This document shows, piece after piece, positions 57,461 through 64,000 of a stretch of DNA of 64,000 bases. Source of the DNA: Candidatus Pacearchaeota archaeon UBA92 (GTDB lineage: Archaea; Nanobdellota; Nanobdellia; Pacearchaeales; GW2011-AR1); contig DANJ01000007.1 of the NCBI GenBank assembly GCA_002497285.1, positions 1 to 64,000 on the forward strand, in the 5' to 3' direction. The notes beneath the pieces were generated by a model. The model saw nothing but the letters and a program-made list of their open reading frames with translations, had not been told where the DNA came from and did no database searches. The translations under genes were made by a program, and so were the position numbers. Position 1 is the stretch's first letter, and each line of letters begins with the position of its first letter.

Positions 57461-59295
57461 TTTTCTTTGATAAATAAGTAAATCGACACAAATATTGCCA
57501 GGGCACTAAGGACAAGCGCAATGTTAAATATTATGTGTGCAATTTTATTTAATAATGCTCCAATAGCCGAGTGAGTCTGATAATTATCAAATATCTCACC
57601 ATGTGTTTCATCATACCCAATGGGATAAAGGTAAATGCTATGGGTATATTCAGTTATTCCAAATATTTCCGGCTTTAATGAAAGTCTCGCCTTGTAAACT
57701 CTGAATATTTCTTCATTATGCCCTGTGAAAGGAAGCACCAATTTGTCTGGTTTATAGGTTATACTCACAGGAGAAGATAAATTAGAGAACAAATTTACAT
57801 AAGCCTCCATAGTAGCATTAAATTGTGGCTGGTCTTTTATAGTTCCCCATCCACAGTCATCAGGCACACATTCTACAAAATAAACATCTACAGCTATTGG
57901 AGTGCTATTAACATCATTTAACCCATTCAATAACTCTTCAGCCAGACTTGCCTCAATGTAATACCTATTCTGCATCATCCAGTTAATTCTACTTCTATAA
58001 ATTCTGCTATCTGCAACTATTAAAGCATTTTCAGGGATATTTACATTCTTATAGTCTATAAAATTACCAATACTACTTTTACTATAAAATTGTACAGGCG
58101 CAACTCCATTGTAAAATCCAAGGAGAATAAAATTAATTATAAAGATTATTGCAAGTAAATGTGAAAGTTTGATTTTTTCAGGCAGCCCATGTTTAATATT
58201 TATCAGAGCAAAAGAAGCCAACGGGATAAACAACACTGTTTCAAATAGAAGATGTTTAGATAATGGAGAGACTGAAGAAATATAGAACCACATCGGTATG
58301 AACATAACCAATAAGAAAACAAAATAATTTCTGTTTTTCTTAAACGCTAAAAATAAGCCAAAAAATCCAAGCAAAAATACAATTGGATCTCCATAAAGCA
58401 AATATCTCAAAGTCAACAAACCCCCTGGCAGGTTTACATCCGCGTGTGCAGTTTTTGTGAAAAATCCAACATAATCAGGCTTCTTATTCCATCCAGCATC
58501 CCATGAATAATACTGCGCTGCCTTTTCTCTTCCTAATCCAAGAACGTTAGTTGGTATAAAATCGACTATCCCTTTATCTTTGTAAAGAAGATAATTACTT
58601 GTTATGCTTGGCGTAATAAGGAGAAATCCTATAAGTGTGAAAATTGCAAGATTTTTCCAGCTCTTTTTAAAATTGTCTTTTTTCATATATATAAAGAAAA
58701 TAAAGAGAGAAAACGCAAAGAACAGAACATAAAGTTTAGTGAGAAGACCAAGACCAATAGCAATTCCTGCAAGAATCATGTTTCTTCTTTCTTTTTCTTC
58801 TATAGCTTTCATAATAAAAATAGAAGCAAGAAGAATGAAAAATATTGCAGCAACATCCATTTCTGCAAGAGTATTTCTTACATGCCACGGAGAGAAAGCC
58901 AGCAAAAAGGCAGCAACAAGCCCTACTTTGTCAGATTTAAAGAATTTCTTTGATAAAACATAAATTAAGAAGATAGATGCAGTTCCAAATATTATTGCAG
59001 GTAATCTCGATGTAAATTGAGTAGCTCCAAATAATTTATAACAGAAATCTATGAGGTAATAGTAAAGTGCATCCGACTGGCTCCACACAGTAAGTTTTCC
59101 TGAATCTACTATTCCAATAGCAATTAGGGCGTGTCCGATATCATCTGCAGAATTATCAAGGTTTATTGCTGCTATTACCCTTGCAATAAATCCAGCAATA
59201 ACTAAAAGCAAAATATAAAGTCGAGTTTTGTCTCTCGAGAAAACAACACTTAGTAGGGAATCCAAAAAGTCTTTCTTTTCTCTTTCTTCAGCCAT
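57457..59295 (-). CDS. ArnT/PMT-like membrane glycosyltransferase (large)
   Basis: 612 residues with about 12 membrane segments and a soluble external domain (about 405-585) before a last span. The first loop has NLDNSADDIGHALIAIGIVD, the place of acidic catalytic residues in GT39, and ATQFTSRLPAIIFG. SEMD-like LAEMDVAAIFFILL follows. The Cys pair in VECVPDDCGWG may form an external disulfide. It is coupled to the DPM1-like synthase downstream, supporting a lipid-phosphate-sugar donor. A TATA box lies 26.5 bases upstream. Confidence 0.83.
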   Translation of the reverse strand: MAEEREKKDFLDSLLSVVFSRDKTRLYILLLVIAGFIARVIAAINLDNSADDIGHALIAIGIVDSGKLTVWSQSDALYYYLIDFCYKLFGATQFTSRLPAIIFGTASIFLIYVLSKKFFKSDKVGLVAAFLLAFSPWHVRNTLAEMDVAAIFFILLASIFIMKAIEEKERRNMILAGIAIGLGLLTKLYVLFFAFSLFIFFIYMKKDNFKKSWKNLAIFTLIGFLLITPSITSNYLLYKDKGIVDFIPTNVLGLGREKAAQYYSWDAGWNKKPDYVGFFTKTAHADVNLPGGLLTLRYLLYGDPIVFLLGFFGLFLAFKKNRNYFVFLLVMFIPMWFYISSVSPLSKHLLFETVLFIPLASFALINIKHGLPEKIKLSHLLAIIFIINFILLGFYNGVAPVQFYSKSSIGNFIDYKNVNIPENALIVADSRIYRSRINWMMQNRYYIEASLAEELLNGLNDVNSTPIAVDVYFVECVPDDCGWGTIKDQPQFNATMEAYVNLFSNLSSPVSITYKPDKLVLPFTGHNEEIFRVYKARLSLKPEIFGITEYTHSIYLYPIGYDETHGEIFDNYQTHSAIGALLNKIAHIIFNIALVLSALAIFVSIYLFIKEK

Positions 59296-59317
59296 TTAAT
59301 TTTAAACTTTAGGCATT

Positions 59318-59325
59318 ATTTAAAT
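59318..59325 (-). promoter_or_regulatory. TATA box of the 59295-55701 unit
   Basis: ATTTAAAT, a palindromic box, is centred 26.5 bases before the ATG at 59295. Confidence 0.4.
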
Positions 59326-59330
59326 CTTGT

Positions 59331-60110
59331 TTATCTAACTAACTTATAAGTAAAATCAACAATTGGACTTATCACTTTCAATGCACTCTTAAACCTTGAT
59401 TTCAATATCCTAAGTTGAAAAATTGCAAAAATCATTTGTATTGATGCTTTATTTAGATTAAGAGTACTTCCTTGTGCTTCAATCCATTCAGTCGGAACAG
59501 ATTTTATTCTAAATCCGTTTAGTTTGCATAAGTAAAGCAAGTCTATATCATAAGCCCATTGAGTCATTCCAATTTTTGAAATAATCTGCTCAATTGCATT
59601 TCTTTTAAAGAGTTTAGCTCCGCATTGGGTATCTCCATAAGGAATTGCAAAAAAACTTCTTACAAGGAAGTTGAATATTCTACTGACTGCAATTCTTCTG
59701 AAGCTGAACGAAGGAGTTATCTTAGAACCTTTCATATACCTATCCGCAATCATCCCATCATATCCATTTATCTTTTCTATCAGTCTCCAGTATTGCTCAG
59801 GAGAAGTAGCCATATCTGCATCCACAAATCCTATATTGTCAAAATCACCCTTTAAAGATTCATAAAATCCCTGTGAAATTGCATAACCCTTTCCAGCCCT
59901 TTTTAAATTAATGAATTTTATTCGTTTATTTTTTTTAATACCCTCTCTTACAACCTCTTCCGTCTTATCCCTTGTTCCATTTATTACAACAAGTATTTGA
60001 TAATCAAATCTTTTGTCCAATTTTTCATTCAAGAAAGAAGAATATGCCTCAAGTGTTCTTCCTATTCTTTTCTCTTCATTATACGCAGGCATTATTATGG
60101 AAACTTTCAT
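59331..60110 (-). CDS. Dolichol-phosphate sugar synthase-like GT2
   Basis: 259 residues. VSIIMPAYNEEKRIGRTLEAY, INGTRDKTEEVV and GFVDADMATSPEQYW (D-A-D) define the GT-A core. GDTQCGAKLFKRNAI and a late WIEAQGSTLNLNKASIQM region match the AglJ/DPG-synthase branch. It resembles AglJ-like enzymes that add the first sugar to dolichyl phosphate in archaeal N-glycosylation. It lies next to the flippase and GlcNAc-1-P transferase. Confidence 0.85.
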   Translation of the reverse strand: MKVSIIMPAYNEEKRIGRTLEAYSSFLNEKLDKRFDYQILVVINGTRDKTEEVVREGIKKNKRIKFINLKRAGKGYAISQGFYESLKGDFDNIGFVDADMATSPEQYWRLIEKINGYDGMIADRYMKGSKITPSFSFRRIAVSRIFNFLVRSFFAIPYGDTQCGAKLFKRNAIEQIISKIGMTQWAYDIDLLYLCKLNGFRIKSVPTEWIEAQGSTLNLNKASIQMIFAIFQLRILKSRFKSALKVISPIVDFTYKLVR

Positions 60111-60156
60111 TGGGGTGTTAAAATTTCCTATATCTACGGGTTTTTAACTATTATTG

Positions 60157-61359
60157 TTAATCTTTGAGAAGCATTATTGAGCCCCATAGGAAGGCCATCG
60201 ATGAAAATATCAGCGCAAATGAAAACTGAATAAGACTATGTGAAAAGTAAAACAATAGGAGTATTTCAATTACCAAAAACATAGACAAATACCCATATCC
60301 TTTCACTTTATTTAAGGATAGTTTATGCAATAGGATAAGATTAGTTATTGAAGTAATTCCAGTAGCTATTCCAAGATAAAATAGAATGTTTGAGGCATCT
60401 TCAATAACTTTCCCAGCAAACACTCTTATTATCAAGTCAGAGAAAAAGTAAAATACTATAAGTGCACAAGCTATTCCTATAGATAATAAAACTAACGAGT
60501 TAGTAAACACATTTCCAGAATCTTTGCCTTTTTTTCCCTCGGAGGACAAAGGAAACATTGCCCTGCTTATCGGCTGTGTACCCCAGAAGATTATTTTTGA
60601 TAATATCGAAGCAATAGCATAAACTCCGGCAGTTTCAGGAGAAAAGACAATTTTAGCAATAATTATATCCATAGTATAAAAGACAATTATGAAAAAAGTA
60701 ACAAAGAAAGCGGGCTTGGCATATTGGTAAATTCCAACAGTCTCCGCCTTCTTAATTTTTGATTTTATTATATCTCGTATGGGTACAAAAGATATGGCAA
60801 AGGCAAAAAAAGTTCCAAGGATAGTTCCTAGAATTGCCCCATAAACTCTCCAACCAATATAGACAAATGCAACGGCCAGGACAAGTTTAGATACCGACTC
60901 CAAAACCATGTTTAATCCAAAAACACCAAATCTTTTCTTTCCCTGCATTATTCCCCGATTAACCGGAAGAAGGAATGAACTGAAAATTATTAACCCATTC
61001 AATGCCAATAACGGATAGCTTATATGAAGAAGATAAGTTAAGGGAATCGCGACGACAAGGTAAATAAAAAACATTACTGCTCCAAAGAAAAACGCTTTTC
61101 TCATTGTCTTTCTCAAGATATCATTAAGTTTGCCTTTATCATTTTCTACAGAAGAATATTTTACAACAATTGTTTGTACTGACTCTGTAAAGACTGCCCA
61201 CATGTAAATCATAGCAAATAACGTTGCAAATATCCCATAATCTGCAATATCAAGCATTCTAGCCATTAAAAGTTGAAATACAAAATTAAGAAAATTGAAA
61301 AGTCCAAATGAAAATAATAAAATTATACTGCCCTTAAGGAGAGTCTTGTTTATTTTCAT
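60157..61359 (-). CDS. Polysaccharide flippase (Wzx-like, MOP superfamily)
   Basis: 400 residues with about 12 membrane segments. LFNFLNFVFQLLMARMLDIA and DYGIFATLFAMIYM are the usual first two spans of Wzx/AglR-like flippases. It is shorter than the 23099 flippase and not similar to it in loop sequences. It overlaps the GlcNAc-1-P transferase by 4 bases, so it is the best candidate for flipping the N-glycan lipid precursor toward AglB. Confidence 0.88.
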   Translation of the reverse strand: MKINKTLLKGSIILLFSFGLFNFLNFVFQLLMARMLDIADYGIFATLFAMIYMWAVFTESVQTIVVKYSSVENDKGKLNDILRKTMRKAFFFGAVMFFIYLVVAIPLTYLLHISYPLLALNGLIIFSSFLLPVNRGIMQGKKRFGVFGLNMVLESVSKLVLAVAFVYIGWRVYGAILGTILGTFFAFAISFVPIRDIIKSKIKKAETVGIYQYAKPAFFVTFFIIVFYTMDIIIAKIVFSPETAGVYAIASILSKIIFWGTQPISRAMFPLSSEGKKGKDSGNVFTNSLVLLSIGIACALIVFYFFSDLIIRVFAGKVIEDASNILFYLGIATGITSITNLILLHKLSLNKVKGYGYLSMFLVIEILLLFYFSHSLIQFSFALIFSSMAFLWGSIMLLKD

Positions 61360-62366
61360 TTAAATATTCCTGTTCTAAAGATTATGAATCCTAAAATAAT
61401 TATCACCAATTGAAATGTCCATATTAAATAAACGACTTTCTTTTCTGTAGCTCTGCCTTTTTTATTTAACAACCAGATTGCTAAATGCCCTAATCCATAA
61501 ATATTATTCTCTCTTAAATCAAGGCTTCCATCTTTTTTAGGCTTTCCAAATGATTGTTTGATAAGTTTTCCTCTTGCCTTCAGAAAGAATTCCATAATAT
61601 AAGGTATAAAAAAGAATACTGCCACTTTTTCAAAATTGCCAAGGATTGCAATAATTGCAATAAGCCCTCCGACACCATAGGTTAAAGAATCTCCTGGAAA
61701 TACTTTTGCAGGAAAGAAATTGTAAACTAGAAAAGCAAGAAGAGAAAAAGCCATACACAAAGAAACAACAAATAGCCACGAGCTTCCCGTAAAGTAGGCA
61801 ACCAATCCAGTACCTACCATTAGTAATATTCCCTGTCCAGCCTCTAAACCGTTAAAGCCAGCAAGAAAATTAAACGTCGTTGTTGCGCCAACAATTCCCA
61901 AAGGAATAATTATGAGCGGATATAAAATACCGAGCTCAATAGTTCCAAAAAGAGGAAGTCCTATTTCAGATTTTCCCGCATTTATCACCATCAAAGGAAT
62001 AGCAGCTAATAATACAAGAATAATTCTATGTCTTCTTCTCAATCCACCCATCTGCCAGCCCAAAAGGTCATCAACGAATCCAACTCCTGCCAAAAATAAT
62101 ACCACCACAAGCATTGCAAGAAGTTCTATCAAAAAATCATTACTCTTAAGCACAAAGGTCCTGTAAGATATAAAAATCAAAATTCCAATTATAAACGCCA
62201 GAACTGTAATGATTCCTCCCGAACCAGCCACTCTTTCCTTAGAAGTCTTATTCATATCATTCCATAAAAGCCCTATTCTCTTAGCTTTTTTTATCCAGAA
62301 AGGAGTAAAGAGTAAACTAATAAGAAAGCTCAATAAAATCGGCACTACTAAGATATAATTTATCAT
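61356..62366 (-). CDS. GlcNAc-1-phosphate transferase, AglH/Alg7 type (GT4, MraY superfamily)
   Basis: 336 residues with about 10 membrane segments. NDMNKTSKERVAGSGGII contains the first lipid/phosphate segment, VGFVDDLLGW the D-D magnesium motif, NFLAGFNGLEAGQG the conserved N-x-x-N-G-L-E and FPGDSLTYGVGG the later catalytic aspartate. It transfers GlcNAc-1-P from UDP-GlcNAc to dolichyl phosphate, starting a lipid-linked glycan. It begins one base after the AglB stop. Its place beside aglB supports the N-glycan route. Confidence 0.92.
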   Translation of the reverse strand: MINYILVVPILLSFLISLLFTPFWIKKAKRIGLLWNDMNKTSKERVAGSGGIITVLAFIIGILIFISYRTFVLKSNDFLIELLAMLVVVLFLAGVGFVDDLLGWQMGGLRRRHRIILVLLAAIPLMVINAGKSEIGLPLFGTIELGILYPLIIIPLGIVGATTTFNFLAGFNGLEAGQGILLMVGTGLVAYFTGSSWLFVVSLCMAFSLLAFLVYNFFPAKVFPGDSLTYGVGGLIAIIAILGNFEKVAVFFFIPYIMEFFLKARGKLIKQSFGKPKKDGSLDLRENNIYGLGHLAIWLLNKKGRATEKKVVYLIWTFQLVIIILGFIIFRTGIFK

Positions 62367-62367
62367 T

Positions 62368-64000
62368 TTATCTGCTCAGGAAAGAAGGTCCTGCGAGGTT
62401 TAAATAAGATTCATTTTTCTCCATCCCAGTAGGATAGTCTATCTCCCAGATTTTTATTGGTCCCCTAATGCCATTAAAGTAAGCAAAATCACCAATTTTA
62501 ACGCCCTGTGCTCTCAAATTAGCCACAAGAAAATCATCTTCGGTATGAACAAGCTTAAAATGGTTTTCTTCATTATACAAATATAATCTCGCAAGTTGAG
62601 ATTTAACAGTTCTCTCACTAAGATAGATTAAAGAGCCATCATTCTCAACTTGAACTTGTCCGTTAGAATCCTGATTTATTCTAGGCATCAAAAATATTCC
62701 TGCTTCAACTCCTGTTCCGAAGTCGATGAATTTCCCATCATAAGCGTATCTCAAAGGAAGTGTATATTGATTTGATTGATAGACAAATATTCCTACAGGT
62801 TGTTTAAGATTTCCTTGGTCGTCTCTTTCAACGCTAACTGCACCAACACCGGCAACAGCACCTCCATTTCCAGCACCAAGTCCAGGAAGATAAATTTTGC
62901 TTCCATTTTGCTCATAAATCAAATCGTCATCAAGTGAAAATCCTCCTCGATATAAGAAGATAGTACTATTCTTTTTTTCAAGCACTTGTGTATTATCCCT
63001 TAAAAATACAGTAAGCCAGCTTCTTCTGTCATAATTTGCATCAGAACCGATACTTGCAAATGCTCCATATTTTCCAATATCAGTACTATCAATAAGAAAA
63101 TTAGTAGTACCATGAGCATATAAAAAGTTCAAGGCTTCCATTTCATCAGGTCCAGTTAATGCATACCTCCCCATTAAATGATTCCAGTAACCTATCGCGT
63201 TTCCCCCATCTAAAACCGTCGCTCTCTCTCCAATTGTCTGAATCCAATAGCCATAATCCCACCAATGCCCAAATACCGCGTCCTTAGGGGTATTATCTCT
63301 CACCCAAGACATTGCTTTTTGCCATTGTTGGTTATATGCAGAGGGGTAATATCCTTGAGCACTTGAACTACTCATTTGATAAAATCCTTGTGCCGAGAAC
63401 AGCATAAAAATAACAAGAAGGGCAAATACAACCCATCCAACTATTTTCATGCTCTTTAGTCTCTTAACATCATCATAAAATGAAACTACAAAATAAGATG
63501 CGATTATAGCGGAGGATGGAACAAGAACCATAATAAGTCTTACTGCCCCTCTTGCTGAGATTATTGTAAGGAAAAAGAAAAAGAACAATAGCAAAAGCCC
63601 ATAATCCAATGCTTTATATTTGTCAGTCAGTCCCAATTTATATTCTTTATAATAATAATATCCAAAACATCCTGCAAAAATTACAACTCCGAGAAAATAA
63701 AACCAGATACTTGCGAAATTCTCTCCATTAAATACACTTTCCGGAGTATATCTACTGAAGACTATTGCAGTAAGAAGAAACAAATAACTTAGGGTAAGAA
63801 TTATTCTCTCTTTTTTATCAAATTTCTTAATCATTTTAAAGAATAGGTAGGCAGACCCAATAAAGAATATCCAGAAGAATACTGCAACACCTTTAAGATA
63901 AGGTCCAAAGCTTGCTTCCCATTCAGTGAAATAAGGCTGTCTGTTCTCAGCAACAGTTACTCCAATTCTTCCAGTTGTCGGCTTTATTAAAACTTCAACA
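62368..64000 (-). CDS. aglB: Dolichyl-diphosphooligosaccharide-protein glycosyltransferase (AglB/STT3), partial
   Basis: Transfers lipid-linked glycans to Asn-x-Ser/Thr of exported proteins. The start lies beyond the right edge: no stop interrupts the frame from 62368 to 64000, although an internal ATG at 63834 exists. Upstream of that ATG, TVAENRQPYFTEW (encoded about 63919-63957) matches the TIXE/SVSE-type loop in external loop 5. WWDYGYW (63244-63264) is the sequon-binding WWDYG motif. DIGKYGAF, about 50 residues later, is the D-x-x-K motif. The C-terminal beta-rich domain continues to residue 488 counted from the internal ATG. Confidence 0.96.
   Translation of the reverse strand, partial: VEVLIKPTTGRIGVTVAENRQPYFTEWEASFGPYLKGVAVFFWIFFIGSAYLFFKMIKKFDKKERIILTLSYLFLLTAIVFSRYTPESVFNGENFASIWFYFLGVVIFAGCFGYYYYKEYKLGLTDKYKALDYGLLLLFFFFFLTIISARGAVRLIMVLVPSSAIIASYFVVSFYDDVKRLKSMKIVGWVVFALLVIFMLFSAQGFYQMSSSSAQGYYPSAYNQQWQKAMSWVRDNTPKDAVFGHWWDYGYWIQTIGERATVLDGGNAIGYWNHLMGRYALTGPDEMEALNFLYAHGTTNFLIDSTDIGKYGAFASIGSDANYDRRSWLTVFLRDNTQVLEKKNSTIFLYRGGFSLDDDLIYEQNGSKIYLPGLGAGNGGAVAGVGAVSVERDDQGNLKQPVGIFVYQSNQYTLPLRYAYDGKFIDFGTGVEAGIFLMPRINQDSNGQVQVENDGSLIYLSERTVKSQLARLYLYNEENHFKLVHTEDDFLVANLRAQGVKIGDFAYFNGIRGPIKIWEIDYPTGMEKNESYLNLAGPSFLSR

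Noticed and set aside
63834..63836. ATG at 63834 as the AglB start
   Set aside because: The frame stays open to the window edge, and upstream residues include the conserved TVAE loop, so the true start is outside the window.
1..64000. CRISPR arrays, insertion sequences and prophage genes
   Set aside because: No regularly spaced repeats, transposase or integrase sequences, or phage structural genes were seen on either strand.

Overview
The window is from an archaeal chromosome. The evidence is an archaeal-type RNA polymerase subunit N (RpoN), an archaeal/eukaryotic RNase P subunit (Rpp21), a SecF-SecD pair without SecA-type neighbours, tRNAs without encoded CCA (one with an archaeal-style intron), an AglB/STT3 oligosaccharyltransferase, and TATA boxes placed about 25 bases upstream of most start codons. 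Low GC, very tight packing and fused genes would fit a DPANN lineage such as Woesearchaeota or Pacearchaeota. That placement is inference; no marker here settles it.

Layout. 1-5041 is housekeeping: rpoN, rnp4, a lone 5S rRNA, a cytidylate-kinase-like/guanylate kinase fusion, tRNA-Leu, tRNA-Arg with intron, tRNA-Gly, secF-secD and a small membrane protein. From 5047 to the right edge nearly everything makes or handles surface glycans. 5047-7921 is a complete GDP-D-glycero-D-manno-heptose set (gmhA, hddA, hddC, gmhB). 7971-10773 holds a glycosyltransferase, a multi-pass membrane protein and a histidine phosphatase. 10874-15534 is a six-gene, translationally coupled module (nucleotidyltransferase-kinase fusion, reductase, cupin, SDR, P-loop kinase, cupin) whose product I cannot name. 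It is followed by a hypothetical gene and a second nucleotidyltransferase that shares a nearly identical 147-bp tract with the first. 16703-19519 has a B12-binding-type radical SAM enzyme and a CDP-alcohol phosphatidyltransferase with an altered active site. 19520-23023 is a carbamoyltransferase module (carbamoyltransferase, SxtJ-like protein, SGNH hydrolase, DUF5989-like protein). 23099-24583 is a flippase.

24656-36373 encodes most of a CMP-pseudaminic acid pathway: PseB, PseC, PseA with HisF2/HisH2 for an acetamidino group, a pathway-associated methylase, a fused cytidylyltransferase-PseI and a GNAT that may be PseH. An alpha-oxoamine synthase is an unusual member. The part from 27739 to 36373 is visibly richer in GC than its flanks and may be imported. 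A TylF-like methyltransferase just before it carries an in-frame TAG near its N-terminus.

36373-43365 is a minus-strand run of glycosyltransferase, methyltransferase, deacetylase and epimerase genes ending with an RmlD-RmlC fusion. 43453-48703 mixes glycosyltransferases with queC, a mini eIF5A-like protein and a nucleoside 2-deoxyribosyltransferase-like gene. 48704-53306 carries rmlA, rmlB and a sugar C-methyltransferase, predicting a C-methylated dTDP-deoxysugar. 53369-64000 is an N-glycosylation locus: dolichol-phosphate-sugar synthase-like enzymes, two ArnT/PMT-like membrane transferases, a flippase, a GlcNAc-1-P transferase (AglH/Alg7 type) and AglB, which runs off the right edge.

Together the genes suggest a lipid-linked glycan that may carry heptose, a pseudaminic-type acid, a C-methylated deoxysugar and carbamoyl groups. 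It would be assembled by many GT2/GT4/GT9 enzymes, flipped, and transferred by AglB. I saw no insertion sequence, CRISPR array or prophage. Apart from the tRNA block at 1842-2213, no stretch longer than about 300 bases lacks a protein gene.
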